Assembly: GCA_963719285.1 (NCBI GenBank)
Contig: CAVRBO010000004.1
Location: forward strand, 682,001 to 746,000
Length of the DNA: 64,000 nt
Reading direction: 5' to 3'
Origin: C-114 sp963719285
Lineage (GTDB): Bacteria; Chloroflexota; Limnocylindria; Limnocylindrales; CSP1-4
The notes below the pieces were generated by a model. The model saw only the letters and a list, made by a program, of their open reading frames with translations. It made no database searches and was not told the origin of the DNA. Shown piece by piece: positions 1 to 8,657 of the stretch (positions within the stretch are counted from its first letter, which is position 1; the number at the start of each line of letters is the position of its first letter). The position numbers and the translations under genes are program-made.

Positions 1-1
1 G

Positions 2-589
2 CCCCTGTCCATCGGCGACCCGACGATCGTGACCAGGGCGACGGCCGTCACGAGCATGTGGGATCTGTTCAGCCTGTACCTCCAGGGCGGCCGGATCGAC
101 GTGGGTTTCCTGGGCGCCGCCCAGATCGACCGGTTCGGCAACATCAACACGACCGTCATCGGCGACTACGACCACCCCACGACCCGCCTGCCCGGATCGG
201 GTGGTGCGTGCGAGATCGCGATCAACGCCCGCGAGGTGTTCGTCATCGTCCGCCAGAACAAGCGCAGCTTCGTCGAGCGGCTCGACTTCCGGACGTCGGC
301 CGGCAACCTGGGCGGTGCGGACAACGCCGGGCGGATCCGGCGCGAGCAGGGCTGGCTGGGCCGTGGACCGTCCGTCGTGGTCACGGACCTCGGCATCTAC
401 CACTTCGACGACGACGGCGAGATGCGCCTGGATTCACTTCACCCGGGTGCCACGCTCGACGCCGTCCGTGCCACGATCGGCTGGGAGGTCCGGGTCGCCG
501 CCGACCTCCGCACGACCCCCGAGCCGACCGCCGAGGAGCTCCACCTCATACGGGTCGAGCTCGACCCCGACGGCACGTACACCAAGTAG
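2..589 (+). CDS. CoA-transferase beta subunit (glutaconate/3-oxoacid type), 5' end cut off
   Basis: The frame is open from the first bases of the window, so the gene starts upstream. The visible part (about 195 residues) contains the family signature of type I CoA-transferase beta subunits: VGFLGAAQIDRFGNINTT, then PGSGGACEIA about 25 residues later, then a conserved VFVIVRQNKRSFVERLDF stretch. These enzymes move CoA between acyl groups as an alpha/beta complex; the alpha subunit should lie just upstream of the window. Substrate cannot be told: glutaconate, 3-oxoadipate and IpdB-like steroid-ring enzymes all share this pattern. An imperfect GC hairpin follows the stop. Confidence 0.85.
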   Translation, partial: PLSIGDPTIVTRATAVTSMWDLFSLYLQGGRIDVGFLGAAQIDRFGNINTTVIGDYDHPTTRLPGSGGACEIAINAREVFVIVRQNKRSFVERLDFRTSAGNLGGADNAGRIRREQGWLGRGPSVVVTDLGIYHFDDDGEMRLDSLHPGATLDAVRATIGWEVRVAADLRTTPEPTAEELHLIRVELDPDGTYTK

Positions 590-591
590 GA

Positions 592-617
592 CCGGCCGGC
601 GCCGGACCACCGGCCGG
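592..617 (+). terminator. Possible hairpin terminator after the CoA-transferase gene
   Basis: Two CCGGCCGG arms (592-599 and 610-617) flank a 10-base loop directly after the stop codon. Each arm is itself self-complementary and there is no T-tract, so this is only a weak terminator candidate. Confidence 0.3.
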
Positions 618-674
618 GGCCGCGGGTACGTTCGGGTCGGCGACCGGCCCCCGCATCGCCGGCAGGCTTCGAGT

Positions 675-2132
675 ATGGCCTTTCCTGCCCGCCCGGCCGA
701 GGATCGCGAACCCGACCCGGGACCGTCCACCGAGATCCTGTATCTCGACGGCACGACCGCGGCCAGCCCGCTGCGTGCCCCTCGCGAGACTTTCCGACCG
801 CATGCCGTCGAGCGCCCGGGGATCCAGACTTCGCGCCTGCTCGCCGCCCTCTCGGCCGCGCTCGACCTGACCGAGGGCCAGATCGCCGGCCACGCCGTCC
901 GGACGTGCTACCTGGCCATGCGGGTGGCCGACGACATGGGCTTCGACGACGAGACCCTGGCCGACCTCTTCTACGCGGCCATGCTCAAGGACGCCGGCTG
1001 CTCGAGCAATGCGGCGGCCGTGACCCGGATCTTCGGCGGCGACGACATCGCGCTCAAGGGCCGCCAGTCCACCGCCGGCCGCGGGATCCTGGAGTACGCC
1101 GCGTTCACGATCCGGAATCTCCCGTCGACCGAGCCGCTGCCGCTCCGCCTCCGCCGGCTCGTCCGGATCGGCCTGACCGGCACGCGCGAGCGCCACATGG
1201 TCGAGCAGCTCCGCTGCGAACGCGGCGCGGCGATCGCCCGCAAGGCCGGCTTCAGTGACCGGGTCGGCGCGGCGATCCACGACCTGCACGAGCATTGGGA
1301 CGGCAAGGGCCAGCCGCGCGGCCTGTCGCGCGACCGGATCCATCCGCTGGCCCGGATCCTGGCTGCCTGCCAGGGACTCGACATCTTCCGGGCGACCCGC
1401 GGCCGAGTCGTGGCGACCCGTGTCCTGCGCGAGCGGCGCGGTTCCTGGTACGACCCGGACGTGTCCGGTCGGCTGCTCGACCTCCTCGATCGGGGGCTGT
1501 TCGACGAACTCTCCGCGCCGGACCTCGTGGGCCGCACGATGGCCCTCGAGCCTGAGCGCCTCGCCCGGGTATCGGATGACGAGGACCTCGACCGGATCGC
1601 CTCCGCCTTCGCCGATATCGTCGACGCCAAGAGCCCGATGACCGCCTCGCACTCCCAGCGAGTGGCCGGGTATGCCTGGGCCCTCGCCGACGAGCTCGGC
1701 CTGTCGGCGGCGCAGGCCGTCGACTGCCGGCGCGCGGGACTGCTCCATGACCTCGGCAAGCTCGGGGTCCCGAACGCGATCCTCGACAAGCCCGGAGCCC
1801 TGACCGAGGGCGAGTACGAGCAGATCAAGCGCCATCCCGAGCTCACGTTGCGCATCCTCTCGCCCGTCGTGGAGCTCGACTCGGTCGCCGAGATGGCGGC
1901 CTGCCACCACGAGCGGCTCGATGGCCGGGGCTACTTCCGCGGCCTGGCCGCGCCGTCGCTGGCACTCGGGGCGCGGATCGTGGCCGTCGCCGACATGTAT
2001 GAGGCGCTGACCGCCGATCGGCCGTACCGCGCCTCGATGCCCTACGAGCAGGCGATGGCGATCCTCGACGAGGAGACCGGCGGCCACCTGGCCCATGACG
2101 TGGTCACCGCGCTCAGGGCCGTCATCGCCTGA
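675..2132 (+). CDS. Tandem HD-domain protein, C-terminal HD-GYP-type phosphodiesterase
   Basis: A 485-residue soluble protein. I chose ATG 675 because the upstream extension overlaps the CoA-transferase gene and looks like out-of-frame coding. The C-terminal half is an HD-GYP domain: SHSQRV, then HD at residues 358-359 in GLLHDLGKLGVP, then HHERLDGRGYFRGL and VAVADMYEALTADRPYR. Family members hydrolyse cyclic di-GMP or related cyclic nucleotides. GYP is replaced by GYF here. The N-terminal half has the same architecture but degenerate: GHAVRT, LKDAG where HD is expected, and HEHWDGKGQPRGL where HHE...GYP is expected. It is probably a non-catalytic copy with a regulatory or dimerising role. 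Specificity is not determinable from sequence. Confidence 0.85.
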   Translation: MAFPARPAEDREPDPGPSTEILYLDGTTAASPLRAPRETFRPHAVERPGIQTSRLLAALSAALDLTEGQIAGHAVRTCYLAMRVADDMGFDDETLADLFYAAMLKDAGCSSNAAAVTRIFGGDDIALKGRQSTAGRGILEYAAFTIRNLPSTEPLPLRLRRLVRIGLTGTRERHMVEQLRCERGAAIARKAGFSDRVGAAIHDLHEHWDGKGQPRGLSRDRIHPLARILAACQGLDIFRATRGRVVATRVLRERRGSWYDPDVSGRLLDLLDRGLFDELSAPDLVGRTMALEPERLARVSDDEDLDRIASAFADIVDAKSPMTASHSQRVAGYAWALADELGLSAAQAVDCRRAGLLHDLGKLGVPNAILDKPGALTEGEYEQIKRHPELTLRILSPVVELDSVAEMAACHHERLDGRGYFRGLAAPSLALGARIVAVADMYEALTADRPYRASMPYEQAMAILDEETGGHLAHDVVTALRAVIA

Positions 2133-2162
2133 GGATCGGCGGCGGCACGTCCCGAAGGGACA

Positions 2163-3431
2163 TCAGACGACGGGGATGGCCTCCGGCGCACCGGTCTGGC
2201 CGGTCGTGCTTGCGGGACCCGTCGCGCCGACGGATCCGGCCTCGCGCTCCGCGAGGCGCCCGTAGGCGACCGCGGCGACCGCCGGGTTGAACGGCGCCCA
2301 GAGCGCGCTCCCCACGGCGCTCGCGATCGCGAACGCGACGACGCCGCTCGAGACGGAGCCGATACCCAGGCCGGCCACGACGCCGATGACGAGGGACGGC
2401 AAGGAGATCGTGAGGCCCTGGAGGATCCCCACGATGATGAAGATGGCGGCGAGGCGCAGCCGGTGGCCGCGCGTGAGCTCGCTGCTGCGACGCAATCCCG
2501 CGCGCAGGCCGGCGCCTTCCGCGAGGATCGCCGCGATGGCGAGACCCCAGCGGACCGACAGGTAGAAGATCGCGACGGCAAGGACGATCCCGGCCACGCT
2601 GAGGAGCGTCCCCAGGACCGGGCTGTCCCCGGCCGCGTAGAAGTCGTTGTCCTGGATCGCGGTCGCGTTGAGCTGGATCGCCAGGGTCACGAGGGTGCTG
2701 CCGAGCCCGAGCAGGACCGCCGGCAGGACCAGGGCCGATCGGCGCGCCCCGACAGCCATGACGGCGAAGGCCAGCGAGACGCGTCGTCCGGCGCGGGCGG
2801 CCATGGCCGCCGCGGTGAGCACGCAGGTCCCGAGGATGCCGAGAACGATCGCGGCCCCATCGGCGAAGGCGAAGGTGATCGCCGTGCCTGTCGGCATCGT
2901 GAAGATCGCCTGGAACTGGGCCTGGAGCAGGATGGGATCCGTGATGCCGGTGTGATCGGCTCGCGCCTGCACGGCATCGACGAAGACGTTGATGAACGAC
3001 TCGTACATCCGGATGGTGTAGATGGAGGTCGGGAGGCTGAGCAGGACCGTCAGCAGGCCGATCGCGGTGCCGATCAGGAGGAGCGGCCCGAGGGCGCGCC
3101 TGTACGTGGCCCAGGCCTCCCCGATGACGCTGCCGACGGTGATCGTCCGCTCATCGGGTGGCGGGGTCCAGCCGCCCCACCGTGTCCCGCCCGGAGGAGC
3201 CCCGGGGACCACCCAGCCCGAAGCGGCGGACTGAGGCACGGCCGGGTCCGGCCAGACCGGCTCGCGCTCCGGCGCGGCGGTGGGCTGGGGCGCGTCCGGA
3301 TCCGGGGCCGCCCAGCGGGGGTCCGGCGGAGGAGCGGGCGTCAGCGGGTCGGATGGCGTGTCGATGGCGGTCTCCCTCGGGCGATGGTAGCCCTCGAGAG
3401 CGAGCCGGCAACGACCCGATAGTCTGGCCAT
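2163..3431 (-). CDS. Proline-rich N-terminus plus six-helix membrane protein, unknown function
   Basis: A 422-residue protein. The first ~95 residues are low-complexity and rich in Pro, Ala and Asp. The remainder has about six hydrophobic segments, starting near ALGPLLLIGTAIGLLTVLL, and a VGSVIGEAWATYRR motif just before the first helix. This resembles the DUF7847/glycerophosphodiester-phosphodiesterase membrane-domain type of integral membrane protein found widely in high-GC bacteria, but I do not recognise a specific family. It is divergent from the CoA-transferase at 3443 with only 11 bases between starts, so the true start could be further inside. Confidence 0.7.
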   Translation of the reverse strand: MARLSGRCRLALEGYHRPRETAIDTPSDPLTPAPPPDPRWAAPDPDAPQPTAAPEREPVWPDPAVPQSAASGWVVPGAPPGGTRWGGWTPPPDERTITVGSVIGEAWATYRRALGPLLLIGTAIGLLTVLLSLPTSIYTIRMYESFINVFVDAVQARADHTGITDPILLQAQFQAIFTMPTGTAITFAFADGAAIVLGILGTCVLTAAAMAARAGRRVSLAFAVMAVGARRSALVLPAVLLGLGSTLVTLAIQLNATAIQDNDFYAAGDSPVLGTLLSVAGIVLAVAIFYLSVRWGLAIAAILAEGAGLRAGLRRSSELTRGHRLRLAAIFIIVGILQGLTISLPSLVIGVVAGLGIGSVSSGVVAFAIASAVGSALWAPFNPAVAAVAYGRLAEREAGSVGATGPASTTGQTGAPEAIPVV

Positions 3432-3442
3432 AGACTGGCACC

Positions 3443-4714
3443 ATGAAGATCGTCAGTCCTGCCGAGGCGGTAGCGGGTATCGCCAGCGGCCAGCAGGTCT
3501 ACCTCCACTGCGCGGCCGCGACGCCGACCGTGCTCCTCGACGCACTCGTCGCGCGTGCGCCGGAGCTGCACGATGTGTCCGTCGTCCACCTCCACTGCGA
3601 GGGCCCGGGGCCGCATCTCGCGCCCGAGATGGCGCCCCACTTCCGGCACCGGGCGCTGTTCATCGGCCCGAACGCGCGCAAGGCCGTGAACGAAGGCCGA
3701 GCGGACTACGTGCCGGTCTTCCTGTCCGACATCCCACGCCTGTTCCAGACCGGCCAGCTGCCGCTCGACGCGGTGTTCGTGAACGCGACACCACCCGACG
3801 AGCATGGGTTCTGCTCGCTCGGGACGTCGGTGGAGGCGATGCACGCGGCGATCGATGCCGCCAGGACGGTCATCGTCCAGTTCAACCGGTCCATGCCGCG
3901 GACCCTCGGTGACAGCTTCGTCCACGTGAGCCAGATCGACCTCGCGATCGAGTGCGACGTCCTGCCCTTCGAGCATTCGGTAGGGGCGATCGGCGATATC
4001 GAGCGACGCATCGGCGAGCACGTCGCGGACCTCGTCCAGGACGGCGCGACCCTCCAGCTCGGCATCGGCGCCATCCCCGCGGCGATCGCCCTGTTCCTGC
4101 GCGACAAGGTCGATCTGGGCGTGCACACGGAGATGTTCACGGACGCGATCGTCGATCTCGTCGAGGCCGGCGTGGTCACGGGCGCGCGCAAGGAGCGCAA
4201 CCGCGGCAAGATCGTGACCGCGTTCATGATGGGAACGCGACGCCTGTACGCGTTCGTGCACGACAACCCGATGATCGAGATGCGCCCGGTCGACTTCACG
4301 AACGACACGCATGTGATCCGCACGTTCTCGCGGATGACCGCCATCAACTCGGCGATCGAGGTGGACCTGACGGGCCAGGTCGTGGCCGATTCGATCGGCC
4401 ACCGGATGTACAGCGGGGTCGGCGGCCAGATGGACTTCATCCGCGGCGCCGCGCTGGCGACCGAGGGTCGGGCGGTCATCGCGCTGCCGTCGACGACGAG
4501 CGACGGGCGCATCACGAGGATCGTCCCCGAGATCGCGCCGGGGGCAGGGGTCGTCACGACCCGCGCCCACGCGCGGACGATCGTCACCGAGCACGGCGTG
4601 GCGGAGCTCTTCGGACGGAGCATCCGCGAGCGGGCGAGGGCGCTCATCGCGATCGCCGATCCCGCCTTCCGCGACGAGTTGACGGTCGCGGCGCGCAGGT
4701 ACGCGGAACTGTAG
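3443..4714 (+). CDS. Acetyl-CoA hydrolase/transferase family protein (4-hydroxybutyrate CoA-transferase type)
   Basis: A 423-residue single-chain CoA-transferase. It has the N-terminal SGQQVYLHCAAATPT segment, DAVFVNATPPDEHGFCSLG, then GIGAIPAAIA, the HTEMF stretch that carries the catalytic glutamate in this family, and GVGGQMDFIRGA near the C-terminus. The family exchanges CoA between acetyl-CoA or butyryl-CoA and an organic acid such as 4-hydroxybutyrate; the exact acid is not predictable here. A TAGACT box sits six bases before the ATG and no ribosome binding site is visible, consistent with a leaderless mRNA. Confidence 0.85.
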   Translation: MKIVSPAEAVAGIASGQQVYLHCAAATPTVLLDALVARAPELHDVSVVHLHCEGPGPHLAPEMAPHFRHRALFIGPNARKAVNEGRADYVPVFLSDIPRLFQTGQLPLDAVFVNATPPDEHGFCSLGTSVEAMHAAIDAARTVIVQFNRSMPRTLGDSFVHVSQIDLAIECDVLPFEHSVGAIGDIERRIGEHVADLVQDGATLQLGIGAIPAAIALFLRDKVDLGVHTEMFTDAIVDLVEAGVVTGARKERNRGKIVTAFMMGTRRLYAFVHDNPMIEMRPVDFTNDTHVIRTFSRMTAINSAIEVDLTGQVVADSIGHRMYSGVGGQMDFIRGAALATEGRAVIALPSTTSDGRITRIVPEIAPGAGVVTTRAHARTIVTEHGVAELFGRSIRERARALIAIADPAFRDELTVAARRYAEL

Positions 4715-4929
4715 TCCCGCGGCAAAGGGGGAAAGGGGTGGGCGCCGGGCGTCCCCTCCGGCGTCCACCACCCGCTCATCATCGACCGGTCCGGTCCGGA
4801 CCTCCCGTGCCGAACGGCCCGAGTCGGGGGGCCGCTCGTCCCGAGCCTTTGCGGCCGCCGCGGGACCCCGGCACGTGCGGGAGTAGCATTCGAGCCATCC
4901 ACCGGGAGGGGATTCCGGAGGAGTCGACG

Positions 4930-5655
4930 ATGGGTTGGTTGCGACGCGCGCCCGCCTCGCCTCCAGGAGAGGCGGGCGGGAATGACGCGAGCCCCCCGTT
5001 CCCCGATCGGGAGGCGGCAGGACGCGTGCTGGCCGAGCGGCTCGGTGCGGGTGCCCTGGCACCCGCCGATGCCCGGCGGCCACGGTCCGAGGATGCGTCG
5101 CGCGTCGTCGTGCTCGGCATCCCGCGCGGCGGTGTCACCGTGGCGGCCGCGGTCGCCCATGCGCTCGGAGCCCAGCTCGACGTGCTCGTCGCCCACAAGG
5201 TCGGGGCACCGGGCCAGCCGGAGCTCGCGGTCGGAGCGGTCGCGGCCGACGGTTCGATCCGGCGCGAGTCGTGGACCGGCTCGTATGTCTCCGACGAGGA
5301 GTTCGCGACGGCTGCGGCGGCCGAGATCGAGCGTGCGCGCGCCCGCGAGAGCGACCTCCGTGGCGGCCGACCCGCGGCCCAGCTCGCCGGAGTCACCGCG
5401 GTCCTGGTCGACGACGGGGTCGCGACCGGCTCCACGATGCTCGTCGCGGTCGAAGCGGCCCGGCGGGCGGGCGTGGCCAGGGTCGTCGTCGCCGTCCCGG
5501 TCGCCGCCGAGGAAGCGCTGACGGCCCTCGCCGAGGTCGCCGACGCGGTCGTGGCCGTGGCGGTCCCGAGACGTTTCGGCGCCGTCGGAGCCTGGTACCT
5601 GCGGTTCGACCAGGTCGACGACGCCGAGGTGCGGCGGTTGCTCGTCGCGGGCTGA
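4930..5655 (+). CDS. Phosphoribosyltransferase-family protein
   Basis: A 241-residue protein. ATG 4930 is preceded by a good GGAGGAG ribosome binding site at about 4916. It has the PRPP-binding signature VLVDDGVATGST and an N-terminal VLGIPRGGVTVAAAVAHAL segment, typical of the orotate-PRT-like family that includes the N-terminal domain of mycobacterial Rv0571c. Many members have no known substrate, and some sit beside erythromycin-esterase or dienelactone-hydrolase genes. It stands alone here, downstream of the CoA-transferase. Confidence 0.8.
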   Translation: MGWLRRAPASPPGEAGGNDASPPFPDREAAGRVLAERLGAGALAPADARRPRSEDASRVVVLGIPRGGVTVAAAVAHALGAQLDVLVAHKVGAPGQPELAVGAVAADGSIRRESWTGSYVSDEEFATAAAAEIERARARESDLRGGRPAAQLAGVTAVLVDDGVATGSTMLVAVEAARRAGVARVVVAVPVAAEEALTALAEVADAVVAVAVPRRFGAVGAWYLRFDQVDDAEVRRLLVAG

Positions 5656-5685
5656 CCTGGGGCGAGCGGTGGGTCGGCCCGCCGG

Positions 5686-7020
5686 TCAGTGCATCGACAC
5701 GATGCCCACGATCGACGCGTACGTGCCGTTCGCGATCGCCACGGCCTGATCCGGTCCGAGGGCCAGTGCCCGCCCGGCGGTATCGACCGCGTAGACCGTG
5801 CCGGCCGACCCGACCGCGATGCTCCGATACGCGCCGGTCCCGCCGACGTGGGCGGTCGTGACGAGGTCCGCGACGCGGACGACCGCGACACCCGTGCCGT
5901 CGATCACGTACAGGGTCGTCCCGTCGGGGCTCAGCGCCGCGCGGCCGCCGGCCGGCTTCGTGCTCTCGAGCTTGGCGAACACGATCGACGGGAGCGAACC
6001 GATCTGCTTCTCCCGGACGATCGTGTAGTCGGTCAGGTTGATCGCACTGACCCGGTGCTCCGCGGGGTCCGCGACATAGAGGAATGAACCCGACGGATCG
6101 GCGACCAGGCCCCAGTCGCCGTTCGTATCCGAGCTCTCGTCCTCCGTCCCCGGCAGGTCGATGCAGAACGCGATCCCCTGGGTCGTGTCCAGCGCGTGGA
6201 TGAACGCGCCGGTCGGGCCCCGGTAGAGGGTGTACGTCATGCCGTTGCGCCCGACTTCCTGGGTCAGCGCGTAGCCGTTCATCTGCTCATCGAGGTTGCG
6301 CTTGTCGACGATCGCGCCGTCCTGGAGCGCTCCGGTCGCGACATCGAGCCGGCGCACCAGGTAGTGGGTCGGATCGGCTGCGCCGGGGTATTCGAGCAGG
6401 TACAGAAAGCGCCCGTCGGGCGACAGGACGTCGAACACGAACGAACCGTTGAGGGTCACGACGCGGGGCGCCTTCGACCCGGTCGTATCGACGAGGACGA
6501 AGCGGGTCCTGGACGTCCCGGCCTGGCTCGCGGGGACCGGATCGATGGCTTCCTCGAGCACGAGCGTGGTCCCATCGGCCGAGAGGCCGACGGGCTGCCT
6601 GGCGACGCCGATCGTGGGCAGGCGCCAGGCGCCCGGGACGGAGACGTGGCGCGGCAGGTCGCCGCCCTCCGGGGTCGTCACCTGGATCCGCGTGGACGCG
6701 CCGTCCGGCGCCAGTGTCACGAGCGTATGCCAGTCGCGGGACACGATCCCGTCGGCGAGGTCGAACAGGATCCGTCCCTCGCCGGGCTCGATGACCGTGT
6801 ACGCCGCGTTCGACGTCGGCCGGGCCATCCGCAGGACGAGCAGGTCCGCGACGTCGCCGAGCGTGACCGGCGACGCCGCCGGCGTCTGAGCCGGCTTCGG
6901 GAGGCCCGGGCTGACCGGGGCCCGGGTGAAGGCCGGCGGTGCCGCGGTCGAGCACGCACTCGCCAGGACGAGGACCGCGGCCAGGCCGGCGACGGTGGGG
7001 GTGAAGGTTCGGCGGTTCAT
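5686..7020 (-). CDS. Beta-propeller lipoprotein
   Basis: A 444-residue exported lipoprotein. It has an N-terminal signal, AAVLVLASACS, with the lipobox cysteine at about residue 23, then a Pro-rich linker and repeated blades such as DGRFLYLLEYPG, PSGSFLYVADPAEHRVSAINL and PDGTTLYVIDGTGVAVV. These are YncE/NHL-like propeller repeats. It lies downstream of an ECF sigma factor and its probable anti-sigma factor on the same strand with a 105-base gap, so it may be part of that stress regulon. No catalytic site is recognisable. Confidence 0.75.
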   Translation of the reverse strand: MNRRTFTPTVAGLAAVLVLASACSTAAPPAFTRAPVSPGLPKPAQTPAASPVTLGDVADLLVLRMARPTSNAAYTVIEPGEGRILFDLADGIVSRDWHTLVTLAPDGASTRIQVTTPEGGDLPRHVSVPGAWRLPTIGVARQPVGLSADGTTLVLEEAIDPVPASQAGTSRTRFVLVDTTGSKAPRVVTLNGSFVFDVLSPDGRFLYLLEYPGAADPTHYLVRRLDVATGALQDGAIVDKRNLDEQMNGYALTQEVGRNGMTYTLYRGPTGAFIHALDTTQGIAFCIDLPGTEDESSDTNGDWGLVADPSGSFLYVADPAEHRVSAINLTDYTIVREKQIGSLPSIVFAKLESTKPAGGRAALSPDGTTLYVIDGTGVAVVRVADLVTTAHVGGTGAYRSIAVGSAGTVYAVDTAGRALALGPDQAVAIANGTYASIVGIVSMH

Positions 7021-7125
7021 GGGGCTCTCCCGGTGCGGTGGGTCGGGCGGCGAGGCGGCGGGTACGGCCGCCTGTTCGCCTCTACTACACCGTCGGACCG
7101 GACCGGGTTCCGGTGGTGACCCGGC

Positions 7126-7992
7126 TCAGTGGAGCGATATCGCGACCGCGATCGCCGGGTCGCGGTCGAGCGGGGTCTCGAGCCGCACCGTGACCGACCC
7201 GGCCTGCCAGACGAGGACGTTGCCGGTGACCGTCACGTCCTGCCAGCGCGTCTGTCCGTCCGGATCGCGGATCGACAGGATGAGCTCGTGCGGCGCGCCC
7301 GCGATCCACCAGCCGTCCGCCTGGCCGACCTTGACCGGCTCGACGATCGTTCCGCCGCCGACGAGCTTCTGGAACGCGTCCGGCTGGATCTCGCCAAGGA
7401 ACTCGGTCAGCAGGGTCCTCTGCGGTGCGTACCAGAGCGTGACCCGGCTGAACGGTCGGACGCCCGTGAGATGGACCTCGGTCGGATCGCCGAACCCGGC
7501 GGCCGTTGGCACGAGCAGCCCGAACGCGGCCTCGGACCGCGCCTGGTCGAGGCTGACCATCGGGCCCAGCTCCGGGCCCGGCGGCGTGGGCCGGGTGGTC
7601 GGTTCGGGACTGATGACGGCAGTCGAGGGCGACGGCCCGGGCGCGCTCGCCGTGGGAGCCGGTGTCTGGGAGGGGAGTGGCCGCAGGTCGATCCGGATCC
7701 CGGGCACGCCGATCCCGATCGCGGCGGCGGCCACGACCAGCGCCAGGAGCGCCACGATCGCGATGGCGAGGCTGCGCCGGGCGACCCGGCGCCCTCCCGG
7801 TGCGCCGCCACCGAGGAGTCCGGCCAGCCGGTCGAGGATGCCGACGGGAGCCGCGCCGCGCGCCGGCTTGGCTTCGATGGCCGCCGTGACCCGGCCCACC
7901 AGATCGGGCGTGGCCGGCCACGCGATCCCGGCAGACAGCGCGCCCAGGCGCTCGATGAGCTCGGCCTCGTCGAGCGGCCGGCGACCGGTCAT
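7126..7992 (-). CDS. Probable transmembrane anti-sigma factor
   Basis: A 288-residue single-pass membrane protein. It has a cytoplasmic N-terminus of about 80 residues (DEAELIERLGALSAGIAWP), one strong helix (SLAIAIVALLALVVAAAAIGIG), a Pro/Thr/Ser-rich linker and an extracytoplasmic domain of about 150 residues. It overlaps the ECF sigma gene by four bases (ATGA), the standard arrangement of sigma and anti-sigma pairs. The zinc-finger HXXXCXXC signature is absent, so the assignment rests on topology and context. The external domain would be the sensor. Confidence 0.65.
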   Translation of the reverse strand: MTGRRPLDEAELIERLGALSAGIAWPATPDLVGRVTAAIEAKPARGAAPVGILDRLAGLLGGGAPGGRRVARRSLAIAIVALLALVVAAAAIGIGVPGIRIDLRPLPSQTPAPTASAPGPSPSTAVISPEPTTRPTPPGPELGPMVSLDQARSEAAFGLLVPTAAGFGDPTEVHLTGVRPFSRVTLWYAPQRTLLTEFLGEIQPDAFQKLVGGGTIVEPVKVGQADGWWIAGAPHELILSIRDPDGQTRWQDVTVTGNVLVWQAGSVTVRLETPLDRDPAIAVAISLH

Positions 7993-8552
7993 CGGGCCAC
8001 CTCCCCGGTCATCGATCTGCGCATGCGTCCGAGCGCGCGAGAGAGCCGCGACTTGACGGTCCCGCGTGGGACCCCGAGGGCCGACGCGGTCTCGGCCTCC
8101 GACAGCTCGAGCAGGTAGCGGCAGCCGATGACCATCCGGTCGTCGTCGCCGAGCCGATCCAGCGCGGCGAGCAGGTCGCGCCGCGCCTCGGAGGCGAGGA
8201 CCGCCGCCTCGGGCGATGGGGCCGCATCGTCCGCGGGGCGGTCCTCAGCCATCCGGAGCGCGAGGCCGGTCCGGCGGCCCGCCGAGCGCCGGCGGTTGCG
8301 GGCCTCGTTGACGACGATCCGCAGGATCCACGGCCGGAAGGGCGCGTCGGGGCGGAAGCGACCGAGGGCGGCATACGCCTTGAGGAAGCCCTCCTGGGCC
8401 GCGTCCTCCGCCTCCGTGGCGTCGCCGCATGCGAGGTAGGCGGTTCGCACGGCTACCTCCTGGTGACGCTGGACGAGCTCGCCGTAGGCGACGACGTCGC
8501 CCCTCCTGGCCCGCTCGATGAGTTCGGTGTCCTCCAGTGGACGGCCCTCCAC
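7989..8552 (-). CDS. ECF-type RNA polymerase sigma factor
   Basis: A 187-residue sigma-70 family protein. Region 2 is at about residues 20-90 (YGELVQRHQEVAVRTAYLA, DAAQEGFLKAYAALGRF, PFRPWILRIVVNEARNRRR) and region 4 at about 125-180 (DRMVIGCRYLLELSEAETA, then GVPRGTVKSRLSRAL). It forms an operon with the probable anti-sigma gene. The start is taken as the ATG that begins MEGRPLEDTELIERARRGD. Confidence 0.9.
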   Translation of the reverse strand: MEGRPLEDTELIERARRGDVVAYGELVQRHQEVAVRTAYLACGDATEAEDAAQEGFLKAYAALGRFRPDAPFRPWILRIVVNEARNRRRSAGRRTGLALRMAEDRPADDAAPSPEAAVLASEARRDLLAALDRLGDDDRMVIGCRYLLELSEAETASALGVPRGTVKSRLSRALGRMRRSMTGEVAR

Positions 8553-8645
8553 AGGTTCGCCCTACGTACACCGCTCAGGCTAGCCGGGTTCCACGGGACG
8601 GTGGCCGTGACGCGCGGCCCGGGCGGAGGGTGGCCGGCCCGCCTC

Positions 8646-8651
8646 TACAAT
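8646..8651 (+). promoter_or_regulatory. -10 box of a probably leaderless aminotransferase mRNA
   Basis: TACAAT lies six bases before ATG 8658, so transcription should begin at or next to the A of the start codon. No ribosome binding site is present between box and start, and no clear -35 hexamer is visible. Confidence 0.5.
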
Positions 8652-8657
8652 CCGGGG

